This document shows positions 9,044 to 19,900 of a stretch of DNA of 64,000 nt, one piece after another. A model generated the notes under the pieces. The model was given only the letters and a program-made list of their open reading frames with translations, was not told where the DNA came from and searched no databases. How positions within the stretch are numbered: position 1 is the stretch's first letter; every line of letters begins with the position of its first letter. The DNA comes from Nocardia takedensis NBRC 100417. GTDB taxonomy: Bacteria; Actinomycetota; Actinomycetes; Mycobacteriales; Mycobacteriaceae. The DNA lies in the NCBI RefSeq assembly GCF_000308695.1, contig NZ_BAGG01000031.1, positions 43,944-107,943 of the forward strand, given 5' to 3'. The position numbers and the translations under genes are program-made.

Positions 9044-9118
9044 CTACGATCAGTGATTTCGGCATTGATTAGGCCGGAACTCGTTTTGTTTCCAGCACAC
9101 ACGTCGGTTCTGAATGGT

Positions 9119-9826
9119 TCAGTCGGTGATGGGCGTGCGTGGCACAAGAGTGATGGTGAGTTCGTCGACATGACCGCCGAGGGCCAGATGCTCCCCGGTC
9201 ACGTCGGTGAGGTTCCGCTCGGCGCCGGAGCGTAGGGTGTGCAGGGATACATGAGGTGGGCGGGAGCGCAGACCCGTTACGACGAGCACCCATACCGGTG
9301 TTGGGTCGAGGTCGACAGGGGTTTCGCGGTGGGCGCGAGTGGATCCGGGTGGGCCGAGTCGGTCGAACACCTCGTCTCGGCTGGCAACCAGACCGCGGCG
9401 TTTGAGTCGGCCGGCCATCTCGTGTTCGGTGACGCCGGTCGCTGCGATCAGCTCGTCCCAGGATGCCGCACGCTGCCAGCCGTCCGACAGCGCGGTGTCC
9501 ATGGCCTCGCTCCAGTAGGCCTTGCCCGAGTCGACGGCATGGTCGATGAGCTGTTGTTCCCAGTCATAGTTCGGATCGTTGCGTAGTTCGGCGGCCAGCA
9601 GGGCCAGTGCCGCTCGCTTGCTGTTGCGGGCCGCACGCCGCTGCGGCGGTAGCAGCATCCGGCAGCGGGCCCGCACCGCTTCGTCGGTGCGACCGAGTTC
9701 GGCCGCCAGTTCGAGGGCTGTTCTGCCCGCTCGGACCCCCTCGACCAGGCGACGGCATTCGGCGGTCAACCACGGCTCACCGGCCCGCGCTGTGGCCACC
9801 CGCTCCGAATCGTAGGTTTCCGTCAT
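9119..9826 (-). CDS. Hypothetical protein with HTH-like segments, 235 residues
   Basis: Start ATG at 9826 is preceded on its strand by GGGAGGGACC, a good ribosome site; the open frame extends further but the extra residues look non-coding. Two segments could be helix-turn-helix: residues about 20-55 (RRLVEGVRAGRTALELAAELGRTDEAVRARC), which resembles the homeodomain-like fold of DNA-binding proteins, and a later one (LIAATGVTEHEMAGRLKRRG). The C-terminus is beta-rich (PVWVLVVTGLR, ELTITLVPRTPI). It may be a DNA-binding protein, but I cannot name a family. It faces the gene at 8750 tail to tail. Confidence 0.6.
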   Translation of the reverse strand: MTETYDSERVATARAGEPWLTAECRRLVEGVRAGRTALELAAELGRTDEAVRARCRMLLPPQRRAARNSKRAALALLAAELRNDPNYDWEQQLIDHAVDSGKAYWSEAMDTALSDGWQRAASWDELIAATGVTEHEMAGRLKRRGLVASRDEVFDRLGPPGSTRAHRETPVDLDPTPVWVLVVTGLRSRPPHVSLHTLRSGAERNLTDVTGEHLALGGHVDELTITLVPRTPITD

Positions 9827-10445
9827 GTGTGGTCCCTCCCTGTTTCCCCGCTGGCCTGAGCTGTTCGGCCCAGTCGGTGTTCCGGGTGGGAGTATTCCCC
9901 GCCACCCCGACAACTCCAGAGTGCACGAAAGTCGCACTGCAAGTGTCGGATTCATATCGTAGGAACGGTCCTCGTATGGCTGTCCAGCCGCCTGTTCGGG
10001 CCAGCGGCCACTGGACGGCGGCAAAGGTCGACGACAGCACCGGGGCGGCCACGGGGGCGGATGGGCGTTCCGTCGGCTGGGCGGGAAGGGGCGTCGGCAC
10101 TCGTCGATTCGAGCCGGAATCTCGGTAGGCGGTCCGGCGACCAGGGATGGTTCGCGGGCGGCTCCCGCGCCGGGCGCGATTCGGACAGGAAATCGGGGTG
10201 ACAGGGGACGGACCGAGCGGTTCGTGACCTGCGGTTTGTGAACGTGTTCTAGCAATTCCGGCCGCGGTCGGGTGACCGGCGCGATCGCCGGGAATGGCCT
10301 CCGCGAGCAAACATCTGGACAGTGGTCCGACGGCGGGGATTGGTGGACGCAGCGCGGGAATCCGCAGCTCAGGGTAGATGTGATCGGATCGTGTCCGTGT
10401 CTTCGCGTGGGCGAGACGAGCGGTCGGCGAGGATGCTGGAGTATG
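9827..10445. other. Gap with no recognisable gene
   Basis: About 620 bp between the start of the gene at 9826 and the 3' end of tRNA-Leu. Open frames on both strands are compositionally non-coding. No integrase fragment, attachment repeat or RNA gene was seen. It should contain the promoter of the leftward gene. Confidence 0.5.
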
Positions 10446-10527
10446 TGCGCGAGAGGGGACTTGAACCCCTACGTCCGTGGACACCAGAACCTAAATCTGG
10501 CGCGTCTGCCAATTTCGCCACTCGCGC
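10446..10527 (-). tRNA. tRNA-Leu (anticodon UAG)
   Basis: The reverse strand folds into a complete class II tRNA: acceptor GCGCGAG/CTCGCGC, D-loop with the conserved GG, anticodon stem CCAGA/TCTGG around the loop TTTAGGT (anticodon TAG, reading CUA), a long variable arm and the T-loop GTTCAAG. The discriminator base is A and CCA is not encoded. Its 3' end faces the accessory stretch to the left. Confidence 0.95.
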
Positions 10528-10642
10528 TTGATGGTACGACCGTCCAAACTCTACCGGGCTTGACCGGGATCGCGAAGAACATGTGGCGAGTGTCGTACTC
10601 GCCGGTAACCCGACCTGGGATTATAACGGTTCAGTAACGGTC

Positions 10643-10663
10643 AACATGAGGGGCGCTCATGTT
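10643..10663 (+). promoter_or_regulatory. FasR-like operator 1 upstream of fas
   Basis: Perfect dyad AACATGAG-N5-CTCATGTT, 21 bp. It is the best of three similar dyads spaced along the fas promoter region. Mycobacterial FasR is known to bind inverted repeats in the fas promoter; that this is the same site is inference. Confidence 0.65.
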
Positions 10664-10700
10664 TCGTACGCGTTGGTAACCGGATCGACCAGCGGGTTCA

Positions 10701-10721
10701 AACGTGAGGAGGGGTCATGTT
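10701..10721 (+). promoter_or_regulatory. FasR-like operator 2 upstream of fas
   Basis: Imperfect copy of the same dyad: left arm AACGTGAG, right arm ending TCATGTT, same 21-bp length, 58 bp after copy 1. Confidence 0.6.
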
Positions 10722-10782
10722 TCGGAAGATTCTGGTACTTCCGTGCGCGAATACCGAGTGGTAAGGGGGCGAGTGCGGAGCA

Positions 10783-10803
10783 AACGTGAGGATTTCCTCA
10801 TGA
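10783..10803 (+). promoter_or_regulatory. FasR-like operator 3 upstream of fas
   Basis: Third copy: AACGTGAG, six-base spacer, CTCATGA. It begins 82 bp after copy 2 and ends about 110 bp before the fas start codon. Spacings of 58 and 82 bp are not simple multiples of the helical turn. Confidence 0.6.
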
Positions 10804-10912
10804 TTTTGTGGAATCCTCGCGGAAGACAGGCCCGTGGGTCGCGAAGGTGCGAACCGGAAGGGAGCGACGTGCCGGACGGGGTAGGTCGCCAGGAGAGAAA
10901 GTCGAAAGCGTC

Positions 10913-13900
10913 TTGACGATCAACGAGAGCACCGAGACCGGGACCGGATCGAGCGCCAGGATCACCGCGCAGAGGGGTGAGGTGCGGGCGCCGTTGTTGG
11001 ATCGTCTGCTGGACGGGGCGCCCTACGCGCTCGCGTTCGGCGGCCAGGGCGCGCAGTGGCTCGGCGAACTCGAGGAGATCGGGCGTGACAGCGCGCTCGA
11101 GCCCGAGTTGACCGCCCTGGTCAACGAAGCCGCCGCGCTGCTGGAACCCGTTGCGTCGCAACTGCTCGTGGTCCGTCCGGTCGGGTTCGACCCGATCGGG
11201 TGGCTGCTCGAAGAGGAACTCGCCGATCCGGACGCGGGGGACAGCTCCGCCGCGCCGTCGGACGCCGTGCTGCGCAGCGCGCCGGTGTCGATGCCCGGTG
11301 TGCTGCTGGCCCAGTTGGCGGCGCTGCGGGCGCTGCGGTTGCAGGGGCTGGACCCGAGTGAGAACGCGCCGGTGGCCGTGGTCGGGCATTCGCAGGGTCT
11401 GCTGGCCGCGGCGGCGGTCGAGGCAGGCGGCTCGCGGGACGCGGAACTGCTCGCGATCGCCCAATTGGTCGGTGCCGCCGCGGGTCTGGTGGCCCGGCGG
11501 CGCGGGCTGATGCCGGTGGGGGAGAAGTCCTCGATGCTGGCGGTGTCCAACGTCGATCCCGAGCGGTTGCGCGCCGTGCTGGCCGAGGTGTCGGAGGGCG
11601 TGGATCCGAAGGCGGCCGCGGTCATCTCGATCCGCAACGGACGCAGGCGCGTCGTGCTGTCGGGCACGCCGGCGCAGTTGGGTCGGGTGCGCGCGCGCTG
11701 CGGGGAGATCCACGACGAGCAGAGCAAGGCACGCGAGGCCAAGCAGTTCGGCGGCGCGGTGTTCGCGCCCGTGTTCGAGGATCTGCCGGTCGACGTCGCG
11801 TTCCACCATCCCGCGCTCGGCGACACCGTGGACCTGGTCGGCGGCTGGGCGGCGCAGTGCGGTCTGGACCGTGAACTGGCGAGCCGGATGGCCAAGGAGA
11901 TCCTGGTCGATCCGGTCGACTGGGTCGCCACGGTCGACGAGGTCGTCGCCGCGGGCGCGCGGTGGATCCTGGACCTGGGCCCCGGCGATCTGCTGAGCCG
12001 GGTCACCGGCGGCTCGCTCAAGGGCGCGGGCGTCGGGATCGTGGCCGCGGCCACCCGGGCGGGGCAGCGCAGCCTGCTCACCCCGGGCGCCGCGCCGACG
12101 GTGGCGCGGCCGTGGTCCTCGTTCGCGCCGAAGCCGGTGCGCCTGCCCAACGGGCGCATCGTGGTCGAGACCTCCTTCACCAAACTCACCGGCCGTTCGC
12201 CGATCCTGTTGGCGGGCATGACCCCGACCACGGTGGACGCCAAGATCGTCGCCGCGGCGGCCAACGCGGGCCACTGGGCCGAACTGGCCGGCGGCGGCCA
12301 GGTCACCGAGCAGATCTTCGCCGACCGGGTGGCCGAGCTGAAGACGCTGTTGCAGCCGGGCCGCACGGTGCAGTTCAACTCGCTGTTCCTGGACCCGTAC
12401 CTGTGGAAGTTGCAGTTGGGCGGTAAGCGCCTGGTGCAGAAGGCCCGTCAGGCCGGCGCGCCGTTCGACGGCGTGATCGTCACCGCGGGTATTCCCGAAC
12501 TGGAGGAAGCGGTCGCGCTGATCCAGGAGCTGACCGAGGTCGGCATCAGCCACGTCGCGTTCAAGCCGGGCACGGTCGCCCAGATCCGCGCGGTGCTGCG
12601 CATCGCCGACGAGGTCCCCGACTACCCGGTCATCATGCACATCGAAGGCGGCAGGGCCGGCGGTCACCACTCCTGGGAAGACCTCGACGACCTGCTGATC
12701 GAGACCTACGCCGAACTGCGCGGCCGCGACAACGTGGTGGTCTGCGTCGGCGGCGGCATCGGCACGCCCGAGCGGGCCACCGAATACCTGACCGGTGAAT
12801 GGTCGGCCGCGCACGGCTACCCGGTGATGCCGCTGGACGGCGTGCTGGTCGGCACCGCCGCGATGGCCACGCTGGAGGCGACCACCGCTCCCGAGGTCAA
12901 GCAGTTGCTGGTCGACACCCCCGGCACCCCCGACTGGGTCGGCGCGGGCACCGCCAACGGCGGAATGGCTTCGGGCCGCAGCCAACTCGGCGCGGACATC
13001 CACGAGATCGACAACGCCGCCTCGCGGACCGGACGTCTGCTCGACGAGGTGGCCGGTGACGCCGACGCGGTCGCCGAACGTCGCGAGGAGATCATCGCGG
13101 CGCTGAACACCACCGCCAAGCCGTACTTCGGCGACGTCGCCACCATGACCTACCTGGACTGGCTGGAGCGCTACGTCGAACTGGCCGTGGGCCTGGACCG
13201 CCGCAAGGATTTCGACTGCGGCAGCGACATCGGCGAGGCGATCATCGACGCCACCCGCTCGGTGTGGTTGGACATCACCTGGCGCGACCGGTTCGCGGAG
13301 ATGGTGCGGCGCACCGAATCCCGCCTCAACCCGGCCGACCGCGGCGAGATCGAGACGCTGTTCGCCGATGATGACGAGTTCGAGCGCCCGGTGGACGCGA
13401 TCTGCCGCCTGAAGGAGCGCTACACCGCCGCCGAGACCACGCTGCTGCATCCGGCCGACGTGCCGTTCTTCATCTCGCTGTGCAAGATCCCGGGCAAGCC
13501 GGTGAACTTCGTGCCGGTGGTCGACGGTGACGTGCGCCGCTGGTGGCGTTCGGATTCGCTGTGGCAGGCCCACGACCCGCGCTACTCCGCCGATCAGGTG
13601 TGCGTGATCCCGGGCACCGTCGCGGTGGCAGGGATCACCCGGGTCGACGAGCCGGTCGGCGAACTGCTGGACCGTTTCGAGCAGGACACCGCCTACGCGC
13701 TGGTCCGCGCCGGTGACGTGCCCGCCGCGGTCGACGCGCGCCGGGTCGCCGGGGTGACCGGCGGACCGATCGACACCGTGCTGGCCGCGCCGGACGTGCA
13801 GTGGTCCGGGCGCACCACCGTCAACCCGGTGCACCGCCTCGGCGACCTGACCGAGTGGACCGTGGACGGCAAGGGCGCGGTGCACCCGCGCACCGGTGCG

Positions 13901-16900
13901 ACCCTGGTCGAGACCACCGGCCCCGAGGCCGAGAACGCCTACGTCGAGCTGAGCGTCCCGCTGCTGGGCCGCGACGCGGTGAAGATCCGGATCACCGTGC
14001 CGGTCTCCGCTTACAACGGCGGCGCGCCGGTCATCACCGAGGACGACGCCGAGACCGCGATGTCGGCGCTGCTGGCGGTCGCCGCCGGACAGTCGCTGCC
14101 GGAGGTGAAGGGCGGCACCGCGCACCTGAACGTCGCGTGGACGCCGGATCTGCTGGCCGACCACGCCGGCGTCACCGGATCGGGTCTGCCCGCCTCGCTG
14201 AGCACCCTGGGGCGCACCGTGCCCGACGTCTTGGTCGGCGCCTGCTGGCCCGCCGTGTTCGCGGTGCTCGGGGCCACCCGCACCGCCGACGGCGCGAGCG
14301 TCATCGAGGGCATGCTCGACCTGGTCCACCTCGATCATCAGGTCCAATTGCACGACGAACTGCCCGCCGACACCAGCGTTCTCGTGGTGCGCGCCACCGC
14401 GGGCGAGACCGTCGACACCGATATGGGTCGCGTGGTCGAGGTCAGCGTGAAGATCACCGGCATGCTGGACAAGCCGGAGACCGGTCTGTCGATGCCGCCG
14501 GTCGCGACGCTCACCGAGCGCTTCGCCATCCGCGGCCGCAACGGCGCCGGGGAACTGGCCGATCCGCCGCGCGCGGCGGGCTCGGTCTCCGACTCCGTCA
14601 CCGACACCCCGCGTCGCAGGCGTCGTGACGTCACCATGGTCGCCCCGCGCGCCATGCACGCCTTCGCCGCGGTCTCGGGCGACCACAACCCCATCCACAC
14701 CAGCGAATCCGCCGCCAAGCTGGCCGGACTCGGCAGCCCGATCGTGCACGGTATGTGGCTCTCGGCCGCCGCCCAGCACGCGGTCTCCGCGGTCGATCCG
14801 GACAGCGCGGCGCCCGCGCGGACGCTGACCGCGTGGACCACCCGCTTCCTGGGCATGGTGCGTCCCGGCGCGGAGATCGACGTGCGCGTGGAGCGGATCG
14901 CGGTCGACGCGGGCAGCGAGATCGTGGAGGTCTCCTGCCGGACCGGCGGCGATCTGGTGATGACCGCGACCGGTCGCACCGCCGCCCCGAAGACCGTCTA
15001 CGCCTTCCCCGGCCAGGGCATCCAGGCCAAGGGCATGGGGCTGGACGCGCGGACCCGTTCCAAGGCCGCCAAGGAGATCTGGGACCGCGCCGACAAGCAC
15101 ACCCGCGAGGCCCTCGGCTTCTCGATCCTGGCCGTGGTGCGCGACAATCCGACCTACCTCAAGGCGCGCGGCGTCGAGCACCGGCACCCGGACGGCGTGC
15201 TGCACCTGACCCAGTTCACCCAGGTCGCCATGGCCACCCTCGGTGTCGCGCAGGTCGCGGAGTTGCGCGAGGCGGGCGCGATGGTCGAGGGCGCGATGCT
15301 GGCCGGTCACTCGGTCGGCGAGTACAACGCGCTGGCCGCGGTGGCCGGTGTGCTGCCGCTCGAGGCCGTGCTCGAGGTGGTGTTCCAGCGCGGTTCGGCC
15401 ATGCACGAACTGGTGCCGCGTGATGCCAAGGGCCGCAGCAACTACCGGATGGCCGCGATCCGGCCCTCGCAGATCGGACTGCCCGACGACGAGGTCGTCT
15501 CGTTCGTGGCCGGTGTGGGCGAGCGGGTCGGCGAATTCCTCGAGGTCGTGAACCTGAACCTGCGCGGCTCGCAGTACGCGATCGCGGGCACGGTCGCGGG
15601 CCTGGAGGCGCTGGAGACCGAGATCGACCGCCGCCGTGCCGAATTCGGCGGCAAGCGGGCCTTCATCCTGGTGCCCGGCATCGACGTGCCGTTCCATTCG
15701 ACGGTGTTGCGCAAGGGCGTGCCGGAGTTCCGGCAGAAGCTCGAGCAGTTGCTCCCGCAGGATCTGCACCCGGAAATCCTGGTCGGCCGCTACATCCCGA
15801 ACCTGGTGCCCAAGCCGTTCTCGCTGGACCGCGCGTTCGTCCAGGAGATCGCGGACCTGGTGCCCTCCGAGCCGCTGACCGAGGTCCTCGCCGACTTCGA
15901 CGGCTGGGCCGCGCGCCCCAACGACCTGTGCCGGGTGGTGTTGATCGAGCTGCTGGCCTGGCAGTTCGCCAGCCCGGTGCGCTGGATCGAGACCCAGGAC
16001 CTGCTGTTCACCGCGGTCGCCGACGGCGGTCTCGGGGTCGAGCGTTTCGTGGAGATCGGTCTCGGCGCTACGCCGACCGTGGCGAACCTGGCGAGCCAGA
16101 CCCTCAAGCTCCCGAGCTTCGGCTCGGCCGCGGTCGAGGTGCTCAACATCGAGCGCGAGGCGAGCATCGTCTACGCCACCGACACCGATCCCGCGCCGGT
16201 GGACGACGAGCCGGAGGACACCCCGGCCGAGACCGCCGCCGCACCCGCCGCCGCGGCCCCCGCGCCCGTGGCGGCGCCGGTCGCGAGCTCGGGCGGACCG
16301 CGTCCGGACGACATCGTCTTCAGCGCCGCCGACGCCACCCGCGTGCTCATCGCGCTGTGGACCAAGCTGCGGCTGGACCAGATCGGCCCGGTGGACACCA
16401 TCGAGGGTCTGTGCGACGGCGTGTCCTCGCGCCGCAACCAGTTGCTGGTCGACCTGGGCGCCGAACTGTCGCTCGGCGCGATCGACGGGGCCGCCGACGC
16501 CGACATGGGCGCGCTCTCGGCCACCGTCGAGCGCTTGGCCCGCACCTACAAGCCCTTCGGCTCGGTGCTCTCGGATTCTATCGGCGATCACCTGCGCAAG
16601 GTCTTCGGCCCGTCCGGCAAGCGGCCCGCCGCCATCGCCGAACGCGTCAAGAAGGTCTGGGAACTCGGTGACGGCTGGGCCCACCACGTCACCGCCGAGG
16701 TCTCCCTCGGCACCCGCGAGGGCGCCAGCGTGCGCGGCGGCGACCTGGGCGGACTGGTCGGCGGCGCGCTCGGCGACGGCGCCGCGGTGGACGCGGCCGT
16801 CGACGCGGCCGTGCAGGCCGTGGCCTCCCGACGCGGCGTCTCGGTGACGCTGCCCGCGGCCGGTGGCGGCGGCGGTGGCACCGTCGACGCGGCGGCGCTG

Positions 16901-19900
16901 GGCGAGTTCACCGAACAGATCACCGGCCGCGACGGCGTGCTGGCCAAGGCCGCGCGCGTCATCCTGGACGAACTCGGGCTCAGCGAACAGATCTCCGCGG
17001 TCGAGGCCGCCGACGATTCGCTGGCCGATCTGGTCTCGGCCGAACTCGGCTCGGACTGGCCGCGCATGGTCGCCCCGACCTTCGACGGTCGCAAGGCCGT
17101 GCTGATCGACGACCGCTGGGCCACCGCCCGCGAGGACCTGGTCCGGCTGTGGCTGGGCGAGGACAGCGAGGACGTCGCCGTCGAGGGTTACCTCGGCGCG
17201 GGCGAAGCCGTTGCCGCGCAGGCCGAATGGTGGCGGGCGCGCGCCAAGCACGAGGCGCGGTCGGTGCTGGCCGGTGTTTACGAGCGCATCGCCGAGGCCG
17301 CGCGCACCGAGGAACCGGGTCTGTGGTCCTCCGATGTCGCCGTGATCACCGGGGCGAGCAAGGGTTCCATCGCCGCCGCGGTGACCGGACGCCTGCTGCG
17401 CGGTGGCGCGACGGTGGTGGTCACCACTTCGAGCCTGAACGACGAGCGTCTCGGCTTCTACCGCTCGCTCTACCGCGACAACGCCCGCCAGGGCGCGGCG
17501 CTGTGGGTGGCGCCCGCGAACATGGCCTCCTACCAGGACATCGACGCGCTCATCGAGTGGGTCGGCACCGAGCAGGTGGACAACGCGGGCGGCGCGAAGG
17601 TCAAGACCAAGGACGCCATGACCCCGACCCTGTTGCTGCCGTTCGCGGCGCCGCGGGTGGCGGGCGATCTGTCCGACGCGGGCGCGCGCGCCGAACTCGA
17701 GATGCGCGTGCTGCTGTGGTCGGTGGAACGTCTCATCGGCGGACTGTCCGCGCTGGGCGCGGATCACGACGTCGACGCGAAACTGCACGTGGTGCTGCCG
17801 GGTTCGCCCAACCGCGGCCTGTTCGGCGGTGACGGCGCCTACGGCGAGTCCAAGGCCGCCCTGGACGCGGTGGTCGCCAAGTGGCGGGCCGAGAAGTCCT
17901 GGGCCGCGCGGGTCACGCTGGTGCACGCGCTGATCGGCTGGGTGCGCGGCACCGGCCTGATGGGTCACAACGATCCGATGGTCGACGCGGTCGAGGCCGC
18001 GGGCGTGCAGACCTGGTCGACCGCCGAGATGGCCGACGAACTGCTCAAGTGGTGCACCTCGCGGGCCCGTCAGGTGACCGCGACCGGCCCGCAGCAGATC
18101 GACCTGACCGGTGGTCTGGCCCGCGCCAAGCTGGACCTGCCCGCGCTGGCCAAGCAGGCCGCCGAACAGGCCGCCGTCGAGGAGAGCGAAGCGGACGACG
18201 TCGCGACGATCCCCGCGCTGCCCGCGCCGCCGACCCTGAGTTCGGCGCTGCCCGTCCCCGAATGGGGCGAGGTGACGGCCGATCTCGCGGATATGGTCGT
18301 CATCGTGGGCGCGGGCGAACTCGGCCCGTACGGGTCGGCGCGCACGCGCTTCGAGGTCGAGGTGGCCGACGAACTGTCCGCCGCGGGCGTGCTCGAACTG
18401 GCCTGGACCACCGGCATGGTCACCTGGGAGAACGATCCCAAGCCCGGCTGGTACGACACCGAATCCGGTGACCTGGTGCCGGAATCCGAACTGGCCGAGC
18501 GCTACCACGACGCGGTGGTCGCCCGCTGCGGCGTGCGGCGCTACGCCGACGACGGCGCGATGCTCGACAACACGGCCCCGCTGATGACCTCGGTCTTCCT
18601 CGACGAGGACCTGTCGTTCACGGTGGGCACCGAAGCCGAGGCGCGGGCCTTCCACGGGTCCGATCCGGAGCACACGGTCATCACCCCCGCCGAGTCCGGC
18701 GACTGGACGGTGACCCGCAAGGCGGGCACCGAGATCCGGGTGCCGCGCAAGACCAAGCTCTCGCGCACCGTCGGGGGCCAGATCCCGACCGGCTGGGACC
18801 CGACCATCTGGGGCATCTCCGCCGATATGGCGTCCTCGGTGGACCGGGTCGCGCTGTGGAACATCGCCTGCACCGTGGACGCGTTCGTCAGTTCCGGGTT
18901 CAGCCCGGCCGAGCTGATGAGCTGGGTGCACCCCAGCCTGGTGGCCAACACCCAGGGCACGGGCATGGGCGGCATGTCCTCGATGCGCTCGCTCTACGTC
19001 GACAACCTGCTCGGCGAGCCGCGCCCGAACGACATCCTCCAGGAGGCGCTGCCGAACGTGGCGCTGGCCCACGTGGTGCAGTCCTACGTCGGCAGCTACG
19101 GCGCGATGGTGCACCCGGTGGCGGCGTGCGCGACGGCGGCGGTCTCGGTCGAGGAAGGCGTGGACAAGATCCGCCTCGGCAAGGCCGACGTGGTGGTCGC
19201 GGGCGGCTTCGACGATCTCGGCATCGAGGGCATCGTCGGCTTCGGCGACATGTCGGCGACCGCGGATTCGGCGGCGATGAGCGCCAAGGGCATCAGCGAC
19301 CGCTACTTCTCCCGCGCCAACGACCGTCGTCGCGGCGGCTTCGTCGAATCGCAGGGCGGCGGCACGGTGCTGCTCGCCCGCGGCGAGGTCGCGCTGGAAC
19401 TCGGTCTGCCGGTGTTGGGCGTGGTGGCCTACGCGCAGTCCTTCGCCGACGGCGTGCACACCTCCATCCCGGCCCCCGGCCTGGGTGCGCTGGGCGCGGG
19501 CCGCGGCGGACGCGAATCCCGCTTCGCCGCCGAACTGCGCAAGCTCGGCGTCGGCGCGGACGACATCGCGGTGATCTCCAAGCACGACACCTCCACCGCG
19601 GCCAACGATCCCAACGAGTCGGAGTTGCACGAGCGGTTGGCCGAGGCGATCGGCCGCACCGAGGGCGCACCGTTGTTCGTCGTCTCGCAGAAATCGCTGA
19701 CCGGCCACGCCAAGGGCGGCGCGGCGGCCTTCCAGCTGATCGGCCTGTGCCAGGTGCTGGAGAACGGCGTGGTGCCGCCGAACCGCAGCCTGGACTGCGT
19801 CGACGACAAGATGGCCGCCTACCCGCACCTGGTGTGGGCGCGCGAACCGCTGCGCTTCGGCGAGCGTTTCCCGCTCAAGGCCGGTCTGGTGACCTCGCTC

